NCBI RefSeq assembly: GCF_900107975.1
Contig: NZ_FNVF01000007.1
Span: 255,616 to 319,615 of the forward strand
DNA: 64,000 nucleotides
Direction: 5' to 3'
Source: Paenibacillus sp. UNC499MF
GTDB lineage: Bacteria > Bacillota > Bacilli > Paenibacillales > NBRC-103111
Positions 26,612 to 35,260 of the stretch are shown here, one piece after another; within the stretch, counting starts at the first letter, position 1, and each line of letters starts with the position of its first letter. The notes below the pieces were generated by a model. The model had not been told where the DNA came from. It searched no databases and saw only the letters and a list, made by a program, of their open reading frames with translations. The position numbers and the translations under genes were made by a program.

Positions 26612-27634
26612 ATGTCCTGGAAAACAGCGCTGTACGATTATCTGCACGCACGCAATACGGCGGAAACGGAAGCGTCGGCCGGAGTGCTGGCAAACGTTGT
26701 GGAAGACGAAGAGTTCAGCCGTGAAACCGACGCCCGGTACAACCGGCTGACCGAAAGCCGCAAGGAACGAGGGATTAAGGCGCTGCGGGGAGAGATGCGG
26801 CTCAAGCTTCAGCACGTGCATGAACACGAGGAAGGCGTTACCGCGGATGTTGAATGCCAGCGGCAGTTTTTTTACGAACAAGGGGGCAGGGAACGAAACG
26901 AAGGCATCGTCATCCGGGAGCGGGTAGGCTTGATCCGAAGGGGAACGCGCTGGAAGATTGCGCGGATTTCCGCCCGGGAGAGCGAGCGGGAAAAAACGAG
27001 ACAGCCGTACTCCTGGCTGGCGGAGGAAGGAATTTACACGCCCGAAGGTGAAATCTCTTCGTCGCAGCCCTACCTGAATTATAGTATACTGAACCATGTC
27101 GGAACTTACCCCGAAACCCGGAAGAAGCTTTATGACCGCGGCAAAGCCGTCAAGTATGCGGACACCTGGTGGAACCGGTACAATCCGGCTTTTATTGAAT
27201 TCGAAGTGGACTGCACAAGCTACGTCTCCCAATGTCTCTTTGCAGGGGGGACACCGATGAACTATACTGGGAAAAGAGGCGCCGGCTGGTGGTACGCCGG
27301 CAAGCAGGGCAGCCGTGAGCTCTGGAGTTACAGCTGGGCGGTCGCCCAGGCTCTTCAGCTTCATGTGCCCGCTTCCCGCAGAGGACTGAGCGGAACGCTC
27401 GTTTCCTCGGCCGCCGAACTAAGGCCGGGCGATTTTATCAGCTATGACTGGGACGGCGACGGACGGTTTCAGCACAATACCTTCGTAACCGCACTGGATG
27501 CGAGCGGCATGCCGCTCGTTAACGCGCATACCGTCAGCAGCAAGCACCGCTACTGGGATTATAAGGACTCGTACGCGTGGACGGATAAAACCCGGTATGC
27601 CTTTGTCCGTGTTTCGGATGAAATGGATGGATAA
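26612..27634 (+). CDS. Amidase_6 domain (NlpC/P60-like cysteine) protein
   Basis: The 340-residue protein starts at ATG 26612 after GGGAGGTAAAGG. An N-terminal region of about 170 residues is charged and has no signal peptide. The C-terminal putative amidase domain (Amidase_6) has the catalytic-type Cys201 in EVDCTSYVSQCLFAGG and histidines in FQHNTFVT and NAHT. The family resembles cysteine peptidases or amidases of the cell wall and spore. Its place directly upstream of ddl supports a wall role; the lack of an export signal leaves the location open. Confidence 0.8.
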   Translation: MSWKTALYDYLHARNTAETEASAGVLANVVEDEEFSRETDARYNRLTESRKERGIKALRGEMRLKLQHVHEHEEGVTADVECQRQFFYEQGGRERNEGIVIRERVGLIRRGTRWKIARISARESEREKTRQPYSWLAEEGIYTPEGEISSSQPYLNYSILNHVGTYPETRKKLYDRGKAVKYADTWWNRYNPAFIEFEVDCTSYVSQCLFAGGTPMNYTGKRGAGWWYAGKQGSRELWSYSWAVAQALQLHVPASRRGLSGTLVSSAAELRPGDFISYDWDGDGRFQHNTFVTALDASGMPLVNAHTVSSKHRYWDYKDSYAWTDKTRYAFVRVSDEMDG

Positions 27635-27666
27635 ATACAGATTATGGAATCAGGCGGAGGGGAAAC

Positions 27667-28806
27667 ATGAGCCGGAAATTGCGGATAGGACTGATCTATG
27701 GCGGTAAATCCGGGGAGCATGAGGTATCTTTGCAAACCGCGCATGCCGTCATTGGAGCATTGGATGTATCGAAGTATGAAATTACGCCTTTCTATATTAC
27801 AAAGCAGGGGGAATGGCGCCGGGGAGCGGCTCTGAACGGCCGGGTCGAGCGCAAGGAGCTGCTCGCGTTCGACGCTTCGGAAGGTGAAGCGGCAGGTACG
27901 GCCCTGGCTCCTTTCTTCTCCGGTCTTACGAGCCAGGCGGGCGGCGTTCTGTCCGAAGTGGCCGCTGCGGGCGAAGCCGCCGGTGCGGACGCTGTCGATG
28001 TCGTGCTGCCCCTGCTGCACGGTACCTTCGGAGAGGACGGTACCATCCAGGGGCTGCTGGAGATGGCGAACATTCCGTATGTGGGAGCGGGCGTGCTCGC
28101 TTCGGCCGTCGGAATGGACAAAGTCGCCATGAAGAAAATGTTCGCGCAGGAGGGGCTTCCTCAATGCGTGTACCGGCACTTCACCCGCTCCCAATGGGAG
28201 AAGGACCAGCCGTTCTTCCTGATGGAAACCGAGATTTCCATCGGCTACCCGTGCTTCATCAAGCCGGCCAACCTGGGTTCGAGCGTAGGAATTTCCAAAG
28301 CCCGCAACCGGCAGGAGCTGATCGAAGCGGTAGAATACGCCTTCCAGTTTGACCGGAAGGTGATTGTGGAAGAATTCGTGGACGCCCGGGAGATTGAAGT
28401 TGCCATTCTCGGCAATGAAGAGCCTCTGGCCTCCGTTCCGGGCGAGATCGTGTCTTCCAGCGAGTTCTACGACTACAAGGCTAAATACGTCGACGGCAAA
28501 TCGACGATGGTCATTCCGGCGGACCTGCCGGAAGAAACCGCCGCGCAGATTCAGGAACTCGCCATACAGGCGTTCCAGTCCATCGACGGATCGGGCTTGT
28601 CGCGCGTCGATTTCTTCCTGACCCGCACGGACGGGAAGATCTATATCAATGAGATCAACACCATGCCGGGCTTTACCCCGTTCAGCATGTATCCCCTTCT
28701 CTGGAAGGAATCCGGCAAACCTTACGCGGAGCTGCTGGACGATCTCATCCGGCTTGCCATTGAACGCCACGCGGCCAAACAGCAAATCAAGTATACGGCG
28801 GAGTAA
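27667..28806 (+). CDS. ddl: D-alanine--D-alanine ligase
   Basis: This enzyme makes the D-Ala-D-Ala dipeptide for peptidoglycan using ATP. The 379-residue protein carries GLIYGGKSGEHEVSLQTA (Ddl signature), the HGTFGEDGTIQG loop, the ATP-grasp block SSVGISKA and the metal-binding segment FLTRTDGKIYINEINTMPGFT. The DIA/KxxL loops are normal, so it is expected to be a D-Ala ligase and not a D-lactate type (the position after EINTMPGFT is usual). It lies 32 bp after the amidase gene, possibly in one transcript. Confidence 0.96.
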   Translation: MSRKLRIGLIYGGKSGEHEVSLQTAHAVIGALDVSKYEITPFYITKQGEWRRGAALNGRVERKELLAFDASEGEAAGTALAPFFSGLTSQAGGVLSEVAAAGEAAGADAVDVVLPLLHGTFGEDGTIQGLLEMANIPYVGAGVLASAVGMDKVAMKKMFAQEGLPQCVYRHFTRSQWEKDQPFFLMETEISIGYPCFIKPANLGSSVGISKARNRQELIEAVEYAFQFDRKVIVEEFVDAREIEVAILGNEEPLASVPGEIVSSSEFYDYKAKYVDGKSTMVIPADLPEETAAQIQELAIQAFQSIDGSGLSRVDFFLTRTDGKIYINEINTMPGFTPFSMYPLLWKESGKPYAELLDDLIRLAIERHAAKQQIKYTAE

Positions 28807-28977
28807 CGGCATTGCCGGACACCGATCAGCGCATGGCGGGGGAGCAGGCTGCCGTCCGCGGGTACAACCCCGCGGACCGGGAGGCTAATCCGGGCCGGCG
28901 AGGACGTGAGAGCGGCTTTCCTCCATGCGTTTTGTTTTGTAGAAATGACTACTATTCCGATCAGCCGGGAGGGCGCT

Positions 28978-29301
28978 ATGGGCTTTCAGACCGAATTTAA
29001 TTCCGTATGCAAATTCAAATCCGAGCAGGAACTGTACGAGCTGTTGGAATATGGGCGCTGCAAAATGCGCAAAAGCGGGTTCCGCGTGTATCCGACCGGC
29101 CAGAAAGTAATCGCCTATTCACCCGCCAACGAGGCGGTGGCTATCGTAAAGATCAGCGCTTCCATTGCGGAGATCACTTTCCAGGGGGATGAAGTGACCC
29201 TTGTGGAGATGGATCTGGTACGCAAGCTGACCGAGGAAGAGGCGCGCGTGCAGACGGCGCTGGCCCACGAGATGTTTTTCGGCGAACAGGGAAGCAAATA
29301 A
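28978..29301 (+). CDS. Small conserved protein, possibly DUF2584-like
   Basis: The 107-residue soluble protein starts MGFQTEFNSVCKFK at an ATG preceded by GGGAGGG. The FRVYPTGQ segment and the MGFQTEFN start recall a family of about 100-residue Paenibacillus proteins that I place only tentatively with DUF2584. No catalytic motif is visible. It lies about 170 bp after ddl and ends before a terminator. Function is unknown. Confidence 0.6.
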   Translation: MGFQTEFNSVCKFKSEQELYELLEYGRCKMRKSGFRVYPTGQKVIAYSPANEAVAIVKISASIAEITFQGDEVTLVEMDLVRKLTEEEARVQTALAHEMFFGEQGSK

Positions 29302-29415
29302 AAAGGCGGGCGGTTTTCGGACAATGCGTTAGGGAACGGAGAAAACGTCCGAGGGGAATGCGCCCTAGAGCCCTATTCCCTGCCCGTTTCATCCACTTAT
29401 ACCGTGAATATGGAA

Positions 29416-29460
29416 AGCAGCTTTGATCTCGGCCCCGGTTGAGAAAACGGCTGCTTTTTT
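29416..29460 (+). terminator. Terminator upstream of uvsE
   Basis: A hairpin with outer GCAGC/GCTGC arms and inner CTC/GAG pairing is followed by six T residues and then ATTTT. Confidence 0.65.
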
Positions 29461-29578
29461 ATTTTGGGCCGCTGAAATTTCAGATCGTTAAAATTTTGCA
29501 TTCATAAATATAGGAGCCTTTTATTCTGGGCATCTTATCAGTAAAGACCAATCAGGAGCAAGGATGTGACCAACGGCC

Positions 29579-30580
29579 ATGATCGTACGCTTGGGGTATG
29601 TGGCGATGTCCACGGAAGTGAAGAATGCGTCCCCGTCCAAGACGATGACGGCAACACTGTTCAGCCAGTTGAATGACCGGGAGGCGGCTGTGCGCAAGCT
29701 GGAGCGAATAGGAGCCGAGAACCTGCACAATACGCTCCGGCTTCTCAGGCATAACCGCGCTTACGATATCAAGGTTTACCGCTATTCGTCCAAACTGATT
29801 CCCCTGCTGGGTCATGAAATGCTGGGAGACTGGGACCCTATTCCGGCTCTTGCCGAAGAATTTAAAGAGGTAGGGGAGTACGCCAAGCTGCACGGAATGC
29901 GGACGAGCTTCCATCCCGATCACTTTACGGTGCTCAGTACACCGCGCAAAGATGTCCTGCTCAAGTCTTATGCGGACCTGGAACGTCATGCGGCCATGTT
30001 GGAGGCGATGGGACTGGGAGAAGACGCCAAGCTCAATATCCACGTAGGCGGAACTTACGGAGACAAACCGAAAGCGGCCAAGCGGTTTCTGGCTCATTTT
30101 GCCGATTTGAACGAAAAAGCCCGCCGCCGTCTTACTTTGGAGAACGACGACAAGACGTTCACCGCCCGGGAAACGCTGGAAATCTGCGAGAAGGTCGGCG
30201 TGCCTATGGTGCTCGATGTCCATCATCATCAAGTGAACAACGAGGGGGAGGACATTCTGGAGCTGTGGCCCCGGATACAGGCGACGTGGGAAGGTCAGCT
30301 ATGCGTCTCTCTCCCGGATAGCGCGGACCAGCCGCTGCCGCCCAAAATCCATGTGTCGAGCCCCAAGAACGATAAAGACATCCGCAGCCATGCGGATTAT
30401 GTGGAAGCCGGGCCTTTGCTGGAATTTTTCAGGGGCATTGCCGGAATCACTCCGCGGCTCGACGTTATGATTGAAGCCAAGATGAAGGATGCCGCCCTTT
30501 TTCGTCTGATGAAGGATTTGGAGCGGGAAAAAGACGTGGAAGTGCTCACGGAGGCTTCCGTGCAAATAAACGTTACGTAG
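29579..30580 (+). CDS. uvsE: UV DNA damage endonuclease
   Basis: UvsE (UvdE) cuts DNA 5' to UV photoproducts in an alternative excision repair. The 333-residue TIM barrel begins VRLGYVAMSTEV and continues with FHPDHFTVLST, NIHVGGTYGDK and VLDVHHHQV, where metal-ligand His/Asp/Glu residues are kept. The end MDIEAKMKD-like block appears here as MIEAKMKDAA. The start is the ATG that opens the conserved N-terminus; the ribosome-binding site (AAGGATG) is a little distant, so the start is less certain. In spore formers this enzyme is often kept for spore and desiccation resistance. Confidence 0.92.
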   Translation: MIVRLGYVAMSTEVKNASPSKTMTATLFSQLNDREAAVRKLERIGAENLHNTLRLLRHNRAYDIKVYRYSSKLIPLLGHEMLGDWDPIPALAEEFKEVGEYAKLHGMRTSFHPDHFTVLSTPRKDVLLKSYADLERHAAMLEAMGLGEDAKLNIHVGGTYGDKPKAAKRFLAHFADLNEKARRRLTLENDDKTFTARETLEICEKVGVPMVLDVHHHQVNNEGEDILELWPRIQATWEGQLCVSLPDSADQPLPPKIHVSSPKNDKDIRSHADYVEAGPLLEFFRGIAGITPRLDVMIEAKMKDAALFRLMKDLEREKDVEVLTEASVQINVT

Positions 30581-30814
30581 GGATCGCGCCAAGAGCTGTG
30601 CCAAGAGCTGCGAGGGCAAGGGAAGCGGACTCTGCGAGATTATGGCCCACATAGGCTGTGTTTTTCGGGTTAAACCCGCAATAATCTCCGGAATATCCCC
30701 GTTATCAGGCAAAGCCGCATGTTTTTGCCCTGTTCTTCTTGTCTTTGCGGGTCAAATGGGGTACCTTGTTAAAGTGAAGGATTGTCCAATTTCGAACCGA
30801 GAGGAGATTGTCGA

Positions 30815-31591
30815 ATGACGACATCGGGTTTATTGAACGGCAAGAACATTCTGGTTATGGGGGTTGCCAACGACCGCAGCATCGCCTGGGCGATTGCGCA
30901 ATCTTTGGCGGCTCAAGGCGCGCGCCTCGCATTTACTTATGAGAGCGAGCGTGTAGAAGAGCGTGTACGCAAATTGGCCGGTAATATTCCGGATTCGCTT
31001 ATTTTGCCCTGCAACGTAACGGTTGACGAGGATCTTGTACGCCTGGCTGATACGCTCAAAGGCGAGTTCGGCGTTCTGCACGGAGTGGTACACAGCATCG
31101 CGTTCGCACGCACGGAAGAGCTGGAAGGCATGTTCGTGGATACGTCCCGCGACGGCTACGCTCTGGCACAGGACATCAGCGCATTCTCGCTGGTTGCCGT
31201 ATCGAAGCATATGTATCCGCTTATGACGGAGGGCGGCAGCATCATGACGATGACCTACCTTGGCGCGGAACGCGTAATGCGCAACTACAACGTGATGGGC
31301 GTGGCCAAAGCTGCGCTGGAAGCAAGCGTACGTTACCTGGCGGCCGATCTTGGCCAGCACGGTATCCGCGTGAACGGCATTTCGGCCGGTCCGATCCGTA
31401 CCCTCGCCGCGAAAGGCATTAAAGATTTCAACTCCATCCTGCATCAGGTGGAAGAAAAAGCGCCGCTGCGCAAAACGACGGAAACGGCGGAAGTGGGCGA
31501 TACGGCCATGTTCCTGATGAGCCATCTGTCCCGCGGCATTACCGGCGAAATTATTCACGTAGACGGCGGTTACAACATCGTAGGCGCGTAA
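30815..31591 (+). CDS. fabI: Enoyl-[acyl-carrier-protein] reductase (NADH) FabI
   Basis: FabI catalyses the last reduction in each round of type II fatty-acid elongation, and is the target of triclosan. The 258-residue short-chain reductase has the N-terminal MGVANDRSIAWAIA motif and the catalytic Tyr-x6-Lys block YNVMGVAK. It also has the substrate loop ISAGPIRTLAAKGI. The ATG at 30815 follows GAGAGGAG; the in-frame start 33 bases earlier is rejected. It appears to be a single-gene unit ended by a large hairpin. Confidence 0.96.
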   Translation: MTTSGLLNGKNILVMGVANDRSIAWAIAQSLAAQGARLAFTYESERVEERVRKLAGNIPDSLILPCNVTVDEDLVRLADTLKGEFGVLHGVVHSIAFARTEELEGMFVDTSRDGYALAQDISAFSLVAVSKHMYPLMTEGGSIMTMTYLGAERVMRNYNVMGVAKAALEASVRYLAADLGQHGIRVNGISAGPIRTLAAKGIKDFNSILHQVEEKAPLRKTTETAEVGDTAMFLMSHLSRGITGEIIHVDGGYNIVGA

Positions 31592-31648
31592 AACCGCGCG
31601 GCCTGCAAGGAATAGTCCTTCCGAAATGGCAACTTTATACATACATGA

Positions 31649-31711
31649 AAACCCCTTCGGGCGGTTGCACCTTGAGAAAATGGAAAGGTGTGCGCCGCCT
31701 CCGGGGTTTTT
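31649..31711 (+). terminator. Long hairpin terminator after fabI
   Basis: Three interrupted blocks (AACCCC, GGGCGG, GCACCTT) pair in order with AAGGTG, GCCGCC and GGGGTT over 60 bases. Five T residues follow. Confidence 0.8.
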
Positions 31712-31795
31712 GTGCTTTTTGTTGTTGTGAAGCGGTCCGATATCAGGTAAAATTTATGAAAATCAAGCTTATTTTGCAAAAAGAGAGGGCCTTCC

Positions 31796-32623
31796 ATGAC
31801 ACGTTTTTTGACCCGGATCGGAAATGAGCGGATCGGCATTGAAACGGATTCTCCGGTGCTCGGCGAGTGGTTGAGAGAATCATTTGACAGAAGCTTCGGA
31901 GACGACGGGGAAGAACCGCGTCTGCGGCTGAATATAAAGGGCGGCTACGGCGTGCCGTTCGTTGATTTCGACGTTGCCGCGGAGAAGCGCGGCGGCAGGG
32001 TTATTTATACACGGGCCGATTACCGGATCGAAGCGGACGAGGACCTTAAGTCGGCTTCCGTGGAGGTGCAGGACGAGTTCGCGCTGAAGCATGCGCTGAT
32101 GAACGTCTACAGCGCTTTCCTCATCCGCAACGGGCTGGGCCTGCTCATGCATTCTTCGTGCGCCGTTCAGGACGGCAGGGGCTATTTGTTCGCCGGGCCG
32201 TCGGGAGCGGGCAAATCAACGGCCGCGCTGCTGTCCAGGCCGCGTGTCCTGCTCAGCGACGAAGCGACGGTGATCGGGCTCCCCGAAGCGGGACCGGGCG
32301 GCAGAGCGGAAGCGCTGGCGTACAACTCGCCTTTCCGCAGCGATTCGCGTTGGGATATCGGCGAGGGCATTCCGGCCGCTCCGCTGGAGGGGATGTACGT
32401 GCTCAGACAGTCGGAGGAAGTTCGGACGGAGCCGATGAAAGCATCGGATGCCCTGCCGATCGTCATGAGCCAGGTTTTCTTCTGGACGACGGGGGCCGAG
32501 GAGACACGCGCGGTGATGCAGCTGTGCACGCGCTTCCTGGAGCGGGTGCCGGTCCGCGAGCTTTTCTTCCAGAAGAACGACCTCTTCTGGAATGTCATCG
32601 CTCCCCGGAAGGCCGGCGTCTGA
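31796..32623 (+). CDS. HPr kinase-like P-loop protein
   Basis: The 275-residue protein has a P-loop GPSGAGKST (134-142) preceded by LMHSSCAV (His119), and LLSDEATVI after it (Asp155). This layout matches the catalytic part of HPr kinase and of HprK-like kinases found with peptide-modification genes (for example the lasso-peptide kinase type). It lacks the N-terminal HprK domain and the long C-terminal HPr-kinase signature. It may phosphorylate a small molecule or peptide. It shares the ATGA stop/start with the next gene, so they are translated together. No precursor peptide is visible nearby. Confidence 0.75.
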   Translation: MTRFLTRIGNERIGIETDSPVLGEWLRESFDRSFGDDGEEPRLRLNIKGGYGVPFVDFDVAAEKRGGRVIYTRADYRIEADEDLKSASVEVQDEFALKHALMNVYSAFLIRNGLGLLMHSSCAVQDGRGYLFAGPSGAGKSTAALLSRPRVLLSDEATVIGLPEAGPGGRAEALAYNSPFRSDSRWDIGEGIPAAPLEGMYVLRQSEEVRTEPMKASDALPIVMSQVFFWTTGAEETRAVMQLCTRFLERVPVRELFFQKNDLFWNVIAPRKAGV

Positions 32624-33117
32624 TGGACCGGGGAGCGTACAGGCGCAGCGGAAGCGGAGGGCTCGGAGCGGAGGCGCTTGTCGTGCGGCGCGCTCTGGAG
32701 CTTAAAGGACGCGTGGAGATTCCTTCGCGCGGCACGAGCATGCTTCCGCTGATCCGCGAGGGCAGTGTCTGCACGTTCGTGCCGGTGGCGGCCGCGGATC
32801 TCCGGAGGGGCGATATCGTCCTCTTCGAAGGAGAAGAGGGCGGGCTTATCGCCCACCGCCTGATCCGGCGGGGAGGAGCAGGGGCGCAGGCCCCGCTGCT
32901 CTGCAAAGGAGACGCGAACATCGGCTTCGATCCGCCTGTGCCCGCGGCCAAAGTGCTGGCCCGGCTGGAGACGGTAAACCGGGACGGCCGCGTATCGTCG
33001 AGGCTGTCGCCGGGCTTCCGGATCTGGGGCCGGATCATGACGGCTTTTCCGGCACTGTCACGGGCGTTCCGTCTGGCATCGCGTTATGCGAGAAGGCTCC
33101 GCGGGCAGGGAAATTGA
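32623..33117 (+). CDS. S26-type signal-peptidase-like protease
   Basis: The 164-residue protein starts at the ATG that overlaps the previous stop. It has the Ser-type motif SRGTSMLPLI (Ser39) and RGDIVLF, then AHRLIRR and LLCKGDAN with a Lys (Lys95) in the position of the S26 dyad. SipW-like S26 enzymes have this layout. A possible C-terminal hydrophobic segment is weak. It is shorter than a normal signal peptidase, and the window has another S26 gene (2947-3555). With the kinase upstream it forms a two-gene unit that may process and phosphorylate a peptide; this is inference. Confidence 0.7.
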   Translation: MDRGAYRRSGSGGLGAEALVVRRALELKGRVEIPSRGTSMLPLIREGSVCTFVPVAAADLRRGDIVLFEGEEGGLIAHRLIRRGGAGAQAPLLCKGDANIGFDPPVPAAKVLARLETVNRDGRVSSRLSPGFRIWGRIMTAFPALSRAFRLASRYARRLRGQGN

Positions 33118-33132
33118 CCGGTGGATGAATGC

Positions 33133-33158
33133 GCCGCGCCTGCGGCTTTATTTTTTTG
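33133..33158 (+). terminator. Terminator after the kinase/protease pair
   Basis: GCCGC / GCGGC with a short loop is followed by TTTATTTTTTT. Confidence 0.75.
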
Positions 33159-33182
33159 GCAGATCCTACGAGGAAATTTGGG

Positions 33183-33211
33183 TGAAACGATGTGGCACGG
33201 AATTCGTTTCA
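33183..33211. promoter_or_regulatory. Inverted repeat upstream of the inositol-monophosphatase gene
   Basis: TGAAACGA and TCGTTTCA form 8-base arms around 13 bases. It is followed by a direct repeat of ACTATACTAGA (at 33214 and 33226), which supplies TATACT -10-like hexamers. It may be an operator at the promoter of the next gene. The binding protein is unknown. Confidence 0.4.
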
Positions 33212-33261
33212 TTTACTATACTAGAACTATACTAGATTGCGAGAGAAAAGAGTGATATCCA

Positions 33262-34122
33262 ATGACGACTGTAAATCAGGAACCTTACCGTGTCGGCGGC
33301 AAAAGCTTTACGGCCGTCGCTATCAATACCGCCGCGAAGGCGGGCGAATGGATTAAGAGCCGGGTAGGAGAAATCCGCCGGGTCGATGTGAAGTATTCCT
33401 CCCACGATCTTGTAACGGAAGTGGACAAGGGATCGGAGAAAATGATCCGTAATCTGATTATGACGCATTTTCCTCATCACGCGTTTCTCGGCGAGGAAGG
33501 CGTGGAGCCGGGACCCGAAGCGTCGGCGGCCGCCCTGGAAAACGTAAGCGATGCCGAATACTTATGGATCGTCGATCCTATCGACGGTACGACGAACTTT
33601 ATACATGGATTTCCGTTCTTCAGCGTGTCCATTGCGCTTGCTTACAAAGGCGAAGTGATTGTGGGCGTGGTCTACGATCCCATGCGCGACGAGCTGTTTG
33701 TGGCGGAAAAAGGCAAGGGCGCTTACCTGAAGGCCGCCAAGCTTGGCGTGTCCGGTGAAGCGGCGCTGTCCGAAAGCCTGCTCGGAACGGGTTTCCCGGC
33801 CGACCGCGAAGGCGCTCTGCCGGTCAACCTGGCCGGTATCAACGCTCTCATGCCGAAGGTGCGGAATTTCCGCAATGCGGGTTCGGCGGCGCTGCATCTG
33901 GCTTACGTGGCGGCGGGCCGTCTGTCGGGCTTTTACGAAATCGGGCTGAATGCCTGGGATATAGCGGCGGGCGCGCTGCTCGTCCGGGAATCGGGCGGCC
34001 GGGTCACCGATACGGCGGGACAGCCTTATACGCTTGGCGTACGCAATGTGATGGCGACAAACGGTCTCATTCACGACGAGCTGCAAAACGAGCTTCAGCA
34101 GGCCGGCGCTACGGGGTTATAG
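33262..34122 (+). CDS. suhB: Inositol monophosphatase family protein
   Basis: The 286-residue Mg2+-dependent phosphatase has the family signature WIVDPIDGTTNFIHGFPFF, an upstream LGEEG with a metal Glu and the C-terminal WDIAAGALLVRESGG. Members dephosphorylate inositol phosphates, fructose-1,6-bisphosphate, PAP or similar substrates; which one cannot be told. Symbol suhB is given by family only. An N-terminal extension of about 15 residues precedes the core. The gene ends in a strong terminator. Confidence 0.9.
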   Translation: MTTVNQEPYRVGGKSFTAVAINTAAKAGEWIKSRVGEIRRVDVKYSSHDLVTEVDKGSEKMIRNLIMTHFPHHAFLGEEGVEPGPEASAAALENVSDAEYLWIVDPIDGTTNFIHGFPFFSVSIALAYKGEVIVGVVYDPMRDELFVAEKGKGAYLKAAKLGVSGEAALSESLLGTGFPADREGALPVNLAGINALMPKVRNFRNAGSAALHLAYVAAGRLSGFYEIGLNAWDIAAGALLVRESGGRVTDTAGQPYTLGVRNVMATNGLIHDELQNELQQAGATGL

Positions 34123-34206
34123 GCTTTTCGGACTTGTTGAATGGAGGTGCCGCGGGACCTGTTTAGGTACCGGGACGCAAGGAAATGCCAAGGCTTAGGC
34201 CCGAGG

Positions 34207-34238
34207 CCCCGAAGGTTACTTCGGGGTTTGTTTTTTTT
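34207..34238 (+). terminator. Terminator after suhB
   Basis: CCCCGAAG / CTTCGGGG with a four-base loop is followed by TTTG and eight T residues. Confidence 0.88.
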
Positions 34239-34254
34239 GCGTGGAGGAAGTAAC

Positions 34255-34926
34255 ATGGACAAAGAGAGAAACGGAGGGAAACGGATGAAAAGAAAAAAAT
34301 GGCTGATCGGGCTCATTTTGTTGTGTCTGGCTGCCGGGATATATGCGGTGATCCGTTTCAACATAGATCCGACGCTGGCGCCCGAGGACATTAAGCTCCG
34401 GGCGCGGGTCGTGCCTGCGGCGGAGAAGCCTGCCGAGGTGCCTTCCCAGGCATCTGCAGCCGCGGCCTATGCCACCGTGGTCGAGGTAGAGCTGGAGAGC
34501 ACCGGGGGTAAAGCGCTGAATCAGGAAGGATACAGCTACAAGGTGTATCCTTACGTGCAGAACGGCACCGTGGCCGCTTGGGAGCCCGCGCCCGATTCGC
34601 TCGCCAAAGGCCAGAAGACGGAGAGCTACGCCTTCGGCGCCGATAACGTGACGATGCCGCGTGCGCTGGAAATGATCGAGCGGCTGACGGGCGCGTCGAC
34701 GAACGAAGACGAAGCGAAGAAAGCGGGCATGTCCGGCGGATTCGTCTACACCGGCGAGACTTTCCCGGCGAAGGTGCGCTACTACGCCAAGGATGCGGAA
34801 GCGGCGACCGGAGCCGGTTCGGGAACCGATCCGAAGGACGGCCGCACCTATATTCTTTTCTCCTATCACGAGAAAAAATGGGGTAAAGACGTCAGCTGGG
34901 TCAAAGCGGTGAAAGTCGCTCCTTAA
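34255..34926 (+). CDS. Membrane-anchored protein of unknown function
   Basis: The 223-residue protein starts at ATG 34255 after GGAGGAAG. After a basic start, one hydrophobic segment (about 14-32, WLIGLILLCLAAGIYAVI) directs it to the membrane, and the rest faces outside. The outer part is mixed alpha/beta with no catalytic motif I know. It may be a DUF-type secreted protein of Paenibacillus. The frame extends further up but into the terminator of suhB, so that start is rejected. Confidence 0.65.
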   Translation: MDKERNGGKRMKRKKWLIGLILLCLAAGIYAVIRFNIDPTLAPEDIKLRARVVPAAEKPAEVPSQASAAAAYATVVEVELESTGGKALNQEGYSYKVYPYVQNGTVAAWEPAPDSLAKGQKTESYAFGADNVTMPRALEMIERLTGASTNEDEAKKAGMSGGFVYTGETFPAKVRYYAKDAEAATGAGSGTDPKDGRTYILFSYHEKKWGKDVSWVKAVKVAP

Positions 34927-35260
34927 CCTGCCGCCGAGCCGTTCGGGGAAGGCGAGCGGGTCTACGCCGCGCAGGAGCGGGGTGGAGTGAGCGGCTTGCC
35001 GTGTATCCGCAGGAGCATGATACATGAGGCTCCGATGTGGAGCGCGGCTTTTGATGCGTTGCTTGGAGATGCCGCAGAAACATACAAAATGCCGTTTCGG
35101 CGCAGCAGGAAAACAGCCCTTGTCCGGGAGAGGACAAGGGCTGTTTTTGTTTGGCGGCCGTTTCGGGCGGTACGGCGCTGCGCGGTAGATGCAGACGAAG
35201 CGGTCATACCTACAAGACACCCCCGTCCGGCTTCAAAGCGCAGCAGCCTGTTTCCGCGTC
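34927..35260. other. Intergenic region before the AraC gene
   Basis: About 334 bp of GC-rich sequence without a credible gene. It contains a strong terminator hairpin (35111-35148). Confidence 0.6.
35111..35148. terminator. Strong terminator hairpin
   Basis: AACAGCCCTTGTCC and GGACAAGGGCTGTT pair perfectly around a six-base loop, with T residues after the plus-strand arm. It lies between genes that face each other, so it can end transcripts of both. Confidence 0.8.

Noticed and set aside
28812..29000. 63-codon frame between ddl and the small protein
   Set aside because: It begins with TTG, has no ribosome-binding site or family likeness and overlaps the next gene in another frame.
30581..30814. 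FapR-type operator before fabI
   Set aside because: The gap contains GGGGTACC-like sequence but no clear inverted repeat that fits the published FapR site.
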